DNA from: Ruminococcaceae bacterium BL-4
GTDB taxonomy: Bacteria; Bacillota; Clostridia; Oscillospirales; Acutalibacteraceae
Direction: 5' to 3'
NCBI GenBank assembly: GCA_902809935.1
Contig: LR778134.1
Coordinates: 744,001-808,000, forward strand
DNA: 64,000 bases
Below are positions 20,417 to 29,243 of this stretch, piece after piece. The position numbers were made by a program, and so were the translations under genes. Every line of letters begins with the position of its first letter. Position 1 is the stretch's first letter. The notes under the pieces are model-generated. The model did no database searches, was not told where the DNA came from, and saw nothing but the letters and a program-made list of their open reading frames with translations.

Positions 20417-21250
20417 TTGAAAGAGAAAAAGCGCGGATTGGGAAAAGGCTTGGATGCAATCTTTGCTGAGAATGATGTTGAGGCGGGACCACGGTCAATC
20501 GAGCTGAAGCTGAGCGAGTTGGAACCAAACCGAAATCAGCCGAGAAAGGATTTTGACGAAGAGGCACTTGCCGATTTGGCGGATTCCATTTCACAGCATG
20601 GTATTTTGCAGCCGCTTCTTGTACGGCCTCTTTTAGAGGGCGGCTATCAAATCGTCGCCGGGGAACGCCGTTGGAGAGCAGCCCGTATGGCGGGGGTGCA
20701 GACGGTTCCGGCGTTAGTGAGAGACCTCTCTGATGAAGAGGTCATGCAGCTTGCATTGATCGAAAATCTGCAGAGAGAAGACCTGAATCCGCTGGAAGAA
20801 GCGCAGGGTTATCAGTCTTTGATGGATTCATATGGTTATACCCAGGAGAGTGTCGCAAAATCAGTCGGACGTTCCCGCCCGGCGGTTGCCAATGCACTGC
20901 GGCTCTTATCCCTGCCGCAGGAGATCCAAAAACTGATCAGTGACGGCAGCCTTTCAGCAGGACAGGGAAGAGCGCTTCTGGCGTTTCCAAAAGAACTACA
21001 AATTTCTCTCGCAAAACGTTGTCTTAAAGAAGAAATAACCGTTCGTGATTTAGAAAAACTTGCAAAGAGTTCTACACCAAAGGCAAGTTTAAAGAAGAAA
21101 AATTCTTATTACGAAGAAGTCGCACTTTCTCTGCACGAGCAATTGGGGCGCAGAGTAAAGGTGAGCGGAACCCGCGGAAAGGGATTTTTACAGATTGAAT
21201 TTCGTAATGAAGAGGATTTAAAAAATCTTTTGCGAATGTTTGAAGAATAA
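20417..21250 (+). CDS. parB: Chromosome partitioning protein ParB/Spo0J
   Basis: parS-binding CTPase clamp that loads SMC at the origin. 277 residues from a TTG start after GGAGGGG. N-terminus KKRGLGKGLDAIF interacts with ParA. The CTP-binding region shows YQIVAGERRWRAARMAG and ALIENLQREDLNPLEEA. The HTH is TQESVAKSVGRSRPAVANALRLL, and the C-terminus is a dimerisation domain. Longer and closer to canonical Spo0J than the noc-position homologue. Confidence 0.95.
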   Translation: MKEKKRGLGKGLDAIFAENDVEAGPRSIELKLSELEPNRNQPRKDFDEEALADLADSISQHGILQPLLVRPLLEGGYQIVAGERRWRAARMAGVQTVPALVRDLSDEEVMQLALIENLQREDLNPLEEAQGYQSLMDSYGYTQESVAKSVGRSRPAVANALRLLSLPQEIQKLISDGSLSAGQGRALLAFPKELQISLAKRCLKEEITVRDLEKLAKSSTPKASLKKKNSYYEEVALSLHEQLGRRVKVSGTRGKGFLQIEFRNEEDLKNLLRMFEE

Positions 21251-21315
21251 GTGCTTAATTTTATAAAAAATGGGAAAAATTGTAATGAGTAAACAATAAA
21301 AGGAGTTAGCAAACC

Positions 21316-22605
21316 ATGCTGGATATCAAATTGATTCGGGAAAACCCTGACTATGTAAAAAAGGCAATCCAGAAAAGAGAAATGAATCTGGACAATGTGA
21401 TTGATCAAATTCTTGCGCTGGATGAAAAACGCCGGGAGCTGACCGGTGCAGTCGAGACAAAAAAAGCGGAACAGAATGCGGCTTCTAAAGAGATTCCGAA
21501 GATTAAAAAAGCAGGCGGAGATGCTTCTGAAGTAATGAAGAAAATGAAGCTGCTTTCTGAAGAAGTGAAAGAGCAAAACGCGAAGCTTGCTGAGATAGAA
21601 GAAGCGCAGAAAACCAAAATGCTGTCTTTGCCGAACCTTCCGGATGAAGATGTACAGGCCGGCGGAAAAGAGCAGAATATTCCGGATCATTACTTTAAAG
21701 AAAAACCGGTCTTTGACTTTGAAGCGAAAGATCATGTGACTCTCTGCGAAAATCTAGGTCTGATCGATTATCCACGCGGGGCAAAGCTTGCTGGAAACGG
21801 CGCATGGATTTATCGCGGCATGGGTTCCAGATTGGAATGGGCACTGCTTAACTTCTTTATTAATGAGCATATTTCGGATGGATATGAATTGATTCTTCCA
21901 CCGCACATGCTCAAATATGAATGCGGCTATGTGGCCGGCCAGTTCCCGAAGTTTGTGGACGAAGATTACTGGATCGCAAATCCCACCAGCGCCGATAAAA
22001 AATTCCTGCTGCCGACAGCCGAAACAGCGCTTGTCAATCTTCACCGCGATGAAATTTTAACAGAAGACGAGCTGCCACATAAATATATTGCCTATACTCC
22101 GTGCTATCGCCGTGAAGCCGGCTCTTACCGCAGTGAAGAACGCGGGATGATCCGTGGGCATCAGTTTAATAAAGTTGAAATGGTGCAATATACAACTGAA
22201 GACCGCAGCGATGCAGCATTTAAAGAATTAGTAGGCAAAGCAGAACGCCTTGTGCAGGAACTTGGCCTTCATTATCGCTTGTCCCGCTTGGCCGCGGGAG
22301 ACTGCTCGTTCAGCATGGCGCGCACCTATGATATTGAAGTTTGGATTCCTTCCATGGGGATTTATAAAGAAGTTTCTTCGGCTTCTAACGCAAGAACTTA
22401 TCAAGCGCGGCGCGGAAATATTAAGTACCGCGGCAAAGATAAAAAACTGCATTTTGTTCATACACTGAATGCTTCCGGATTGGCGACTTCCCGGCTGCTG
22501 CCCGCAATCGTGGAGCAAAATCAGCAGGCAGACGGTTCTGTTATCGTGCCGGAAGTTTTGCGGCCGTATATGGGCGGAATCGAAGTATTAAAGCCGATTA
22601 AATAA
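21316..22605 (+). CDS. serS: Seryl-tRNA synthetase
   Basis: Class II synthetase that charges tRNA-Ser. 429 residues: an N-terminal coiled-coil arm (about 1-105, rich in Lys/Glu heptads), then the catalytic core with motif 2 (TPCYRREAGSYRSEERGMIRGHQF begins with TPCYRREAGS) and motif 3 (NASGLATSRLLPAIVEQNQ). GGAG precedes the ATG. No T-box leader is seen in the short upstream gap. Confidence 0.96.
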   Translation: MLDIKLIRENPDYVKKAIQKREMNLDNVIDQILALDEKRRELTGAVETKKAEQNAASKEIPKIKKAGGDASEVMKKMKLLSEEVKEQNAKLAEIEEAQKTKMLSLPNLPDEDVQAGGKEQNIPDHYFKEKPVFDFEAKDHVTLCENLGLIDYPRGAKLAGNGAWIYRGMGSRLEWALLNFFINEHISDGYELILPPHMLKYECGYVAGQFPKFVDEDYWIANPTSADKKFLLPTAETALVNLHRDEILTEDELPHKYIAYTPCYRREAGSYRSEERGMIRGHQFNKVEMVQYTTEDRSDAAFKELVGKAERLVQELGLHYRLSRLAAGDCSFSMARTYDIEVWIPSMGIYKEVSSASNARTYQARRGNIKYRGKDKKLHFVHTLNASGLATSRLLPAIVEQNQQADGSVIVPEVLRPYMGGIEVLKPIK

Positions 22606-22626
22606 GATCAGAACAAAAATCAGGAA

Positions 22627-22678
22627 CAGGGAATCCTTGAGAGGACAGAAATAAGCTGTCTTTCTAAGGATTCCCTGT
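22627..22678 (+). terminator. Long hairpin after serS
   Basis: CAGGGAATCCTT pairs with AAGGATTCCCTG, and inside it GGACAG pairs with CTGTCT, making an extended imperfect stem. The T-run after it is weak, so it may be a terminator or mRNA-end stabiliser. Confidence 0.6.
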
Positions 22679-22710
22679 CTTAAAATTTGTAAAAGAGGGA
22701 GGTCTTTTAG

Positions 22711-23472
22711 ATGACTGATGAAGAAATCAGAAAAGCGGATCCATATGTGAATCCGGAAACGGGAATAGCAGTTGCCAAATTTGAACGAAAAGCGCGGGTA
22801 GCAAGCTATCAAATTGGTGCCGCCGGAAATATTCGGCTTTCAGCTTTGCTGCGGATGGAGCAGGAAACTGGCGAAGAGCATATGGATGGAATCGGTATGG
22901 GCTATGAATGGTTGATGAAAGAACAGAAAGCTTTTTTAATTACAACAAACCAGGTAACGATTCACCGTTTGCCACAGCGTAACGAACATCTGACAATCGT
23001 AACACGTCCTCTAGGAACGAGCGGCGTTCAGTTTTATCGAGAATTTTCTTTTCAATCAGAGGGAAAAGAAATTGTCCGAATTTTACAGGTGAGTGTAGCC
23101 GTGGATTTTCGGGAACATAAACCACTTCGGCCGGACAAAATTTATGAATACCGGATATTCTGTCCGCTGCAGGCGGAAAAGAAGGAACGTCCATCGCGGC
23201 TGCGCTTTGAAGAGATGCCGAAGCTGGGAGATCGCCCGATTCGATACAGTGACCTTGACCGTAATGGACATCTGACCAACACGATTTACGGGGATATTAT
23301 TGAAGACTTTTTACCGGAAGCTTTTCGAAACTATCATAATGCGCAGATCAATTATCAGAAAGAAAGCAAACTTGGTGATACTCTGGAACTTTTTGGAGAG
23401 GTACATAACGATGGTTTTGCAATGCAGGGAGTTCACAATGGAGAAATTGGTTTTACAGCGTTTATTTCTTAA
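22711..23472 (+). CDS. Acyl-ACP thioesterase
   Basis: Probably releases fatty acids from acyl carrier protein. 253 residues form a double hotdog fold: the first half holds GYEWLMKEQKAFLITTNQVTIHRLP, and the second opens with the catalytic-type pattern RYSDLDRNGHLTNTIYGD (Asp/Asn-His region). It matches the pattern of the plant FatA/FatB-like bacterial family (PF01643). GGGAGG precedes the start. It forms a single-gene unit bounded by hairpins. Confidence 0.85.
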   Translation: MTDEEIRKADPYVNPETGIAVAKFERKARVASYQIGAAGNIRLSALLRMEQETGEEHMDGIGMGYEWLMKEQKAFLITTNQVTIHRLPQRNEHLTIVTRPLGTSGVQFYREFSFQSEGKEIVRILQVSVAVDFREHKPLRPDKIYEYRIFCPLQAEKKERPSRLRFEEMPKLGDRPIRYSDLDRNGHLTNTIYGDIIEDFLPEAFRNYHNAQINYQKESKLGDTLELFGEVHNDGFAMQGVHNGEIGFTAFIS

Positions 23473-23506
23473 TGAGAATTAAACATTCTTATTAAAAAAG
23501 TTTAAT

Positions 23507-23559
23507 AAAAAGGGAAGCCCGATAACATAAAAAGTGATGTTATCAGGCTTCCCTTTTTG
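23507..23559. terminator. Bidirectional terminator
   Basis: AAAAAGGGAAGCC...GATAACAT pairs with ATGTTATC...GGCTTCCCTTTTT, a near-perfect 20-base-pair stem with A and T tails on both sides. It ends the thioesterase gene and the convergent glycan locus. Confidence 0.92.
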
Positions 23560-23580
23560 TATTCAAAAAAGCGAGAGATA

Positions 23581-25002
23581 TTATTTTGGATCGAGTTTCA
23601 TATAGCTTTTCCCAGGTGCTGTTTTGCAGGCAATCAAATAGACGAGGCCTGCGGTAAAGAAGGAGACAGAGGACGCACCAACATAGTAGAAAATTGGAGA
23701 ATAGATTTCCCCGGAAATAGGATTAAAGATCAGCAGTGCAGAAACAAATCCGATCAAAAGGCTGAAAAGACCGATCAGGTTAAATCCATGGGTAAAACGA
23801 TATCGGTCAGAATGGAGAAAGTAAGCGTCTCGCAAAGAGAGATGCTGATGTTTTACGAAGAAGAAATCTACGATAAGCACGGCCATAATAGGGGCATAGA
23901 GATAAGTTTCGACAGCGAGAAAAGAGCTGAAATATTCAATCACCTTATTCCAAATCGTCAGGAACAAAACATAAGCCGCAAGCAGAAATACGAAGGTATT
24001 GTACTTTACTTTTGGAAAAGAAGATTTGAGAACAAGCGCGTTCATGTAAGAACCGACGCCCTGTGTTCCGATATTGGCGAATGCCACAAGGACAAGAGAA
24101 AGCAGTGCAACCGGAGGAGAAGCAAGGTTTGCAAGCATATAAGTGGGATCATCGCTCATCATGCCGAATTTAACAAACATTGCGATTGCGAGAACACCGC
24201 CGGCGAAACAGAAAAACGGCGCAACGATTCCATAACTTGTAACAGTGGCCCAATACGCATGTTTTTCTTTTTTGCAAAGTCGCGGAAGAACAAACATTGC
24301 GACCGACCATGAAAAAGCAAAAGCAATATTTAGCTCCAATGCGCGCATGTAAGCTTCTTGTCGTCCTCCTGGATAAGCACTAAGATCCGGTTGATAGGAG
24401 AGAATCTCAGAAGTTGGAACAGAAGTCATTGCAATGATAACAACGATAATGCCGACTCCCAGCATGGAGGGAACCATAATACGGGTCGATTTCTGGATTG
24501 CTGTTGGACCGCCGATTGCAATGGCTGTGCCTAAAAGGATAGAACCGACTCCTAAAAACGGCTGAAAAGATTCTGGAATAATAATGCCTGCCATTGCTAA
24601 CAGATTGCTCATAGAAGATGAAAATAATTCTGCACATACGGCATACCATGGAAAATTGGCAAGCACGGCTAAAACGGTAAGTATTTTGCAGCCATTTAAT
24701 CCGAAAATGCTGCGAAACCAAATCCAAACGTCAATTCCATAACGGACGGAAAATAAAATGGGAAGGGAAACAATTGCTAAAACTAAAATATTAATTCCAA
24801 AGGTGTTGGCAATTAATTGTTTAAAATCCAAGAGCCCTGCAACAGTAGCTCCCTGCGTATAGCACCACGTGGCGATTGCATATCCGCTGATAATTAAAAA
24901 AGCATCCAAAAATCCGTATTTTCGTTCCTGTGGCAAAAGTGGTGCAATCCCTAGTGTGGTTTCCTGCTCAATCAGCTTTTCTCGATTGCTTTTCTCTTTC
25001 AT
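23581..25002 (-). CDS. NCS1-family permease
   Basis: 473 residues with about 12 membrane helices, of the nucleobase:cation symporter-1 type (cytosine, purine, allantoin and thiamine permeases). Indicative segments are an N-terminal GFLDAFLIISGYAIATW and a later FANIGTQGVGSYMNALVL. It is last in a locus containing choline kinase and cytidylyltransferase functions. There it occupies the slot of LicB, the choline permease, which belongs to a different transporter family in pneumococcus. Its substrate could therefore be choline or another amino-alcohol, but a nucleobase is equally possible from sequence alone. Confidence 0.75.
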   Translation of the reverse strand: MKEKSNREKLIEQETTLGIAPLLPQERKYGFLDAFLIISGYAIATWCYTQGATVAGLLDFKQLIANTFGINILVLAIVSLPILFSVRYGIDVWIWFRSIFGLNGCKILTVLAVLANFPWYAVCAELFSSSMSNLLAMAGIIIPESFQPFLGVGSILLGTAIAIGGPTAIQKSTRIMVPSMLGVGIIVVIIAMTSVPTSEILSYQPDLSAYPGGRQEAYMRALELNIAFAFSWSVAMFVLPRLCKKEKHAYWATVTSYGIVAPFFCFAGGVLAIAMFVKFGMMSDDPTYMLANLASPPVALLSLVLVAFANIGTQGVGSYMNALVLKSSFPKVKYNTFVFLLAAYVLFLTIWNKVIEYFSSFLAVETYLYAPIMAVLIVDFFFVKHQHLSLRDAYFLHSDRYRFTHGFNLIGLFSLLIGFVSALLIFNPISGEIYSPIFYYVGASSVSFFTAGLVYLIACKTAPGKSYMKLDPK

Positions 25003-25036
25003 ATTCCTTCATAAACTCCCTTTTAAAAATTTCAAA

Positions 25037-25213
25037 TCAGACAAACAGGCCCCATATAAACAATGCAAGACTGCCAACGATTGTACACCACACAGCAATC
25101 CAGTTTCCGCGGCTGAAATCACTTGATTCTAGATCGGAATTTTTTTCCAAATACTCTACCCGGCGCGCGATTTCTTTCATTTGTTCCTTTTCAAAATCAG
25201 TTTGCGGTTTCAT
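25037..25213 (-). CDS. Small single-helix membrane protein
   Basis: 58 residues. GGAG lies 9 bases before the chosen ATG, within the end of the choline kinase gene (17-base overlap). A charged, probably coiled N-terminal half (TDFEKEQMKEIARRVEYLEK) is followed by one C-terminal helix (WIAVWCTIVGSLALFIWGLF). It sits between licCA and the permease and ends 34 bases before the permease start, so it is probably part of the same transcript and may be an accessory to the permease. No known family recognised. Confidence 0.6.
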   Translation of the reverse strand: MKPQTDFEKEQMKEIARRVEYLEKNSDLESSDFSRGNWIAVWCTIVGSLALFIWGLFV

Positions 25214-27008
25214 TGATTTCATCTCCATTTTGATCAGAATGATAAAGATTCCATGCAATATTTCCGTATTCTTTGGTATAACGGTACCAGATGTAAAGAT
25301 ATTCTCCGACGCTTTTTCCCATGCTTTCTTGATAGATCGCCCATAAAAACCAGTAATAAGCGGAAATAGAAGTATAGGCAAAATAATGACAGAGCTCTTT
25401 TTTATTGGGCTCGTGCTGTAAATAGATCGATAAAATTTTTTCGGCCTGTCCTAAGGAATAGTCAGAGCAGGCAAGGTAAGTTCCTAAATCCCATGCAGGA
25501 TCAGCCGTTCCGGCATACTCCCAGTCAATCAGAAAAAGATTGCCGTCTTCATCGGCTAAAAAGTTTTGATCATAGCAGTCGCAATGACAAAGGCATTTCG
25601 GAACTCCGTCTGCTTCTGCTAAGACATAAAGCTCTTTGGCCCTTTTATAAAGGGTCTGGTAATCTTCGAAATGGTCACGCCCTTTTTTCTCAATCTGAGA
25701 GGTAAAGCTGTGAATCATTTTCCAGATATCAAAGGAATAAGGACTCTTTTTGGGGTAAGCGTGAAGCGTTCGAACCATTTCTAGGGAACGTTCTACTTGC
25801 GAGGGATTGTGATAATCCATAGCCTTTGCGCCATTAATAAAGGAGGAGAGTTTCCAGCCTTTTTTTTCATCCATGTAGAGAAAGGATGGGTCAAGCTTCA
25901 GCTCTTTTGCGACGTGCATGGCCCAGGCTTCTCCTTTTCGGTTGATATAGGCATCTGTTCCAACGCCCGGGTGGCGGTAAACATATTTCTTTCCCGCACA
26001 CAAAAAGGAAAAAGAAGTGTTAGTCATACCGGCTTTAATTGGCTCGATTTGCTGAATATCTTTTGCGTTGCAGGAAAGAATTTTCTGGATGTTTTGAAAA
26101 ATATCGGAATCAACATTTTCAACATAGCTCTGGTCAAATTTCTGCAGTTCCGAAAGAGAGTCGAATTCATAAATAACACCAGCAGGATAAGGCTTTAAAT
26201 AGAGTGCCAGCTCATTTAAATGACGCATATAAAAGTTTTCCCAAAGTTGCGTTTTGGTTTCGGGATTTTCATAATCCTGCTGCAGCAGACGAATAAAATT
26301 GCGGCTGAACTCCTGGTCAAAATAAACGTGGCCCGTCATATACCATGCGTTTTGCCCGCCGATGGATACGGAAATAATTTTTCCTTTCTGATTGGCCTTC
26401 ATGCAGTATTCATCTGTTTTAGAAGGCGAATAGACAGCCGCATAATAGGCTTGATAGACATATGGTTTGAATACATTTTCGGTAAAGTAATCATCAGAGG
26501 AGCAGATGTATGTATTCTTGAGTTTATCCACGACCCGCATTAAAGAAGAAGGATTATTATAGCGATAATAGTCTTCGTTGACGACCAAATTTAAATGAAA
26601 TTTATCGGCCAGATAAAACATTTTTTCTTTCATGTAACCGACAACAAGCGTGATATCGTTGATCCCAGCCTCCTGCAGCTGACGAATCTGCCGCTCAATC
26701 AGAATTTCACCGTGAACCTTTAAAAGAGCTTTTGGCTTTTCATAGGAAAGCGGTGCAAAGCGGGAGCTCATGCCGGCAGCCATAATCACTGCATTTTGAA
26801 CTTTGTAGGGAAGCAGAGCCTGCTTTCCGTTTTCTGTAATACAAAGCTCACTGTTGATTAAATCAGAGGACTTTAATTCCTTTAAACAGGAATTAATTTT
26901 TCCAAGCGAAACAGAAAAAGTTTCTGAAAGTTCCCGCTGAGAGAGAGAAGAAGAGGGATTTTTCTTTAGCAGAAAATATAGAATATCAAATTGAAGTTTA
27001 GAAAGCAT
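25197..27008 (-). CDS. licCA: HTH-LicC-LicA fusion: CTP:phosphocholine cytidylyltransferase and choline kinase
   Basis: 603 residues with three parts. Residues 1-66 form a winged-helix DNA-binding domain (FDILYFLLKKNPSSSLSQRE). Residues 72-300 form a nucleotidyltransferase (AAGMSSRFAPLSYEKPKALL, with SDDYF as metal-binding Asp region). Residues 310-600 form a choline/ethanolamine kinase with the Brenner motif HCDCYDQN (475-482) and IDWEYAG (494-500). Together they would turn choline (or a similar amino-alcohol) into its CDP-activated form, the donor for LicD. LicC-LicA fusions are known, for example LicCA of Treponema denticola. The added HTH suggests self-regulation, which is inference. Confidence 0.88.
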   Translation of the reverse strand: MLSKLQFDILYFLLKKNPSSSLSQRELSETFSVSLGKINSCLKELKSSDLINSELCITENGKQALLPYKVQNAVIMAAGMSSRFAPLSYEKPKALLKVHGEILIERQIRQLQEAGINDITLVVGYMKEKMFYLADKFHLNLVVNEDYYRYNNPSSLMRVVDKLKNTYICSSDDYFTENVFKPYVYQAYYAAVYSPSKTDEYCMKANQKGKIISVSIGGQNAWYMTGHVYFDQEFSRNFIRLLQQDYENPETKTQLWENFYMRHLNELALYLKPYPAGVIYEFDSLSELQKFDQSYVENVDSDIFQNIQKILSCNAKDIQQIEPIKAGMTNTSFSFLCAGKKYVYRHPGVGTDAYINRKGEAWAMHVAKELKLDPSFLYMDEKKGWKLSSFINGAKAMDYHNPSQVERSLEMVRTLHAYPKKSPYSFDIWKMIHSFTSQIEKKGRDHFEDYQTLYKRAKELYVLAEADGVPKCLCHCDCYDQNFLADEDGNLFLIDWEYAGTADPAWDLGTYLACSDYSLGQAEKILSIYLQHEPNKKELCHYFAYTSISAYYWFLWAIYQESMGKSVGEYLYIWYRYTKEYGNIAWNLYHSDQNGDEINETAN

Positions 27009-27075
27009 AATGGTTCGTCCAATCTGTTCATTTTTATTGATCTTTTATAATGATTTGAACACAGGGGCATAAAAA

Positions 27076-28878
27076 TTAGAAGAGCTTTTTTAGACAGTTA
27101 ATCAATTTCTGGTTATCTTTTTCGTCGCGGACAGCGATGCGAACATACTGCTTGCCTACTTTTTTGGTGAGGTCTTTAATCAGAATGTGATCTTTGCAGA
27201 GCAGTTCTTTAGTCAATGAAAAAGCGGTCCATTTTTGAGAAACGATCTCCGCCATTACATAGTTTGCTTCTGACGGAATGATCCGCAGTCCCGGCAGGGA
27301 TGAGAGCTGTGATATAAATTCTTTGCGTGCTTTTTTAATCTTTAAAAGAGAAGCGGCATAATCTTTTTTGTACTTTTCTTCAATCTGCATGAAAAATTCA
27401 CCGAAGGAATTGATATTCCAGATTGCCACGTCTTTTTTCATGGAAGCAATCAGATTCTTGTTTCCGCTTGCAAAAACTCCGAGACGAATACCGGGGACCC
27501 CATAAGATTTTGAGATGGATTTCATGACGGAAAGATTAGGATTAGCAGAAATCAGAAACTGTTTCAAGAGGGAAGCGTCTTGTTCCGAAAAATCAGCAAA
27601 AGATTCATCGAGCAGCAGACAGATGGATTTTTCGTTGCACCAAGCGAGCAGACGCAGTAAATCTTTTTTAGGAATGAGGTTCCCGCTGGGGTTATCCGGG
27701 TTAATTAAGATTAATGTAGAGATTCCCTTATCTGAGAAAAAATTCATCAAATCATCTGCTGTATAGGAAAAGTCTGCATTATCGGGACGGAAAATGACTT
27801 CTTTTTCGGGACTATAGCGATTGGGGTATTCTTCGAAGGTAGGGCGAATAACACCGACTTTACCGTTTTGAAAGCTCATAAATGATTTAATTAACTCAGC
27901 GGCACCATTTCCTACTAAAATCTCATCGGAATGAAGATTAAAATTCCGTGCAGCCAAAAGACTGTTAACCTTCATTCCAGAAGGGTATTGGGTCAACAGG
28001 GAGACAAAGTTCGACTGCATTTCGTTAATCATTTTCTGCGGAGGAAAATAGGGGTTGACGAGATAGCAAAAATCAAGAAGTTTAGGATAGCGCCAATATC
28101 CACCGTAGCGACTTTCGACAGAGGAGAGAAGTGCTTCATCGCTCGAAGAAAAAAGAGAGGAAGCAATATCCAAATCCTGAATATCGTCGATTTCATACCA
28201 GCGTTCTCCATTGAGTCGTTTTGCATAGATTCCGGGATTATCAAGCATAGCAATTACCCGAAGGACCTGCTCATAATATTCATTGTTTCCTAGCGCTTTA
28301 GAGTAAGCTTCCAAGAACGGTACATAATGTGTGCGTGAAAATTCTTTTCCGAATTTATAGAGATTTACCGTTTTATAGTAGGAGTCTACATTTTTAAAAT
28401 CAAAATCTTTTCCAGGAACAAATGAAAGAATTCGGTCATTTTTATCAATTTGCATGACTGTGCCGTCCATCCAGCTTTCGTAACGATCAACCAGTGCTAA
28501 CGTATCTCTGGGATCGTCCGTCAGTGCATGCAGAACAGAGTCTTCGAAAATGATATCGGATTCTAAAAGTAAGGTATCATCTTCCAAAAGATAGTCTTTC
28601 GCAAGCCAGAGAGAATAGATGTTGTTTGTCTTGTCGTAAATGGGATTGTCGACAAAGGTGATGGGAGTCTTAACAGGAAGAGTGTTAATAAAGTCGATGA
28701 GCTTTTTTCCCTCGTATCCTTCCACAATGACGATACGGTTAAGAGAAAGCTGATCAAGCTGAGTGAGCGCGCGTTCAATCAAAGTGATTCCGTTTACTTT
28801 TACCATACATTTGGTGTTGTTTTGCGTTAGTTCCTTTAGTCGCTTTCCCATCCCAGCGGCCAAAATAATTGCCTGCAT
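27076..28878 (-). CDS. Nucleotidyltransferase fused to PLP aminotransferase/decarboxylase-like domain
   Basis: 600 residues. Residues 1-245 are a LicC-like nucleotidyltransferase (AAGMGKRLKELTQNNTKCM at 7-25, ESDIIFED at 106-113). Residues 260-600 are a fold-type I PLP enzyme of the HisC/CobD group: NPDNPSGN (393-400), DESFADF (424-430) and the PLP lysine in SISKSYGVPGIRLG (Lys457). CobD relatives decarboxylate threonine or serine phosphate to phospho-amino-alcohols. A fusion could make and then CTP-activate such a product for LicD transfer. An aminotransferase reaction is the alternative. 24 bases downstream of the DUF2304 gene, in the same transcript. Confidence 0.8.
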   Translation of the reverse strand: MQAIILAAGMGKRLKELTQNNTKCMVKVNGITLIERALTQLDQLSLNRIVIVEGYEGKKLIDFINTLPVKTPITFVDNPIYDKTNNIYSLWLAKDYLLEDDTLLLESDIIFEDSVLHALTDDPRDTLALVDRYESWMDGTVMQIDKNDRILSFVPGKDFDFKNVDSYYKTVNLYKFGKEFSRTHYVPFLEAYSKALGNNEYYEQVLRVIAMLDNPGIYAKRLNGERWYEIDDIQDLDIASSLFSSSDEALLSSVESRYGGYWRYPKLLDFCYLVNPYFPPQKMINEMQSNFVSLLTQYPSGMKVNSLLAARNFNLHSDEILVGNGAAELIKSFMSFQNGKVGVIRPTFEEYPNRYSPEKEVIFRPDNADFSYTADDLMNFFSDKGISTLILINPDNPSGNLIPKKDLLRLLAWCNEKSICLLLDESFADFSEQDASLLKQFLISANPNLSVMKSISKSYGVPGIRLGVFASGNKNLIASMKKDVAIWNINSFGEFFMQIEEKYKKDYAASLLKIKKARKEFISQLSSLPGLRIIPSEANYVMAEIVSQKWTAFSLTKELLCKDHILIKDLTKKVGKQYVRIAVRDEKDNQKLINCLKKLF

Positions 28879-28901
28879 TTCACAAATTCACTCCTTTAAA
28901 T

Positions 28902-29243
28902 TCATTTTGAATGAGTTGCTTTTTCGTTCAGCGCGATTCGCTGAGTAAGCTCTTTTAATTTTGTATCCATGGAAGAGACACGCAGATACAGTTTAAAAAC
29001 ACGCCAGATCAAAAGCGCAATGATGACCAAATAGACAAGATTTACTGGAGATTGAATTCCCAATAAATCAGAGACTGCATAAGCAATCTGTGGGAAAACA
29101 GCCAGAACAACCAAAATGGCGGAAAAGAAGATCCAGAAAAGGCTGTCAGAGATCAGAAGTTTTGATTTGCGAATATTTCGTAAGACAAGCTGAAGAGAAA
29201 GGATAGCTGCTAAAAGCAACAAAATTCGAAACCAGGTCGTCAT
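28902..29243 (-). CDS. DUF2304 membrane protein
   Basis: 113 residues with three membrane helices (about 5-21, 32-52 and 67-88) and a C-terminal coiled coil (MDTKLKELTQRIALNE). DUF2304 proteins typically accompany GT2 enzymes of the dolichyl-phosphate-mannose-synthase type. Here the start overlaps the stop of such a gene (ATGA). It is probably a membrane anchor or flipping partner for the polyprenyl-phosphate sugar made by its neighbour, which is inference. Confidence 0.8.
   Translation of the reverse strand: MTTWFRILLLLAAILSLQLVLRNIRKSKLLISDSLFWIFFSAILVVLAVFPQIAYAVSDLLGIQSPVNLVYLVIIALLIWRVFKLYLRVSSMDTKLKELTQRIALNEKATHSK

Noticed and set aside
21251-21315. A T-box leader for serS
   Set aside because: Only 65 bases separate parB and serS and no T-box motif or hairpin series is present.
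23557-24312. 251-codon open frame on the plus strand
   Set aside because: It lies wholly antisense to the NCS1 permease, has no ribosome site and its translation is charged and repetitive without domains.
27076-28878. Phosphonate (2-aminoethylphosphonate) biosynthesis
   Set aside because: The fusion could recall PntC-type enzymes, but no PEP mutase or phosphonopyruvate decarboxylase is in the locus.
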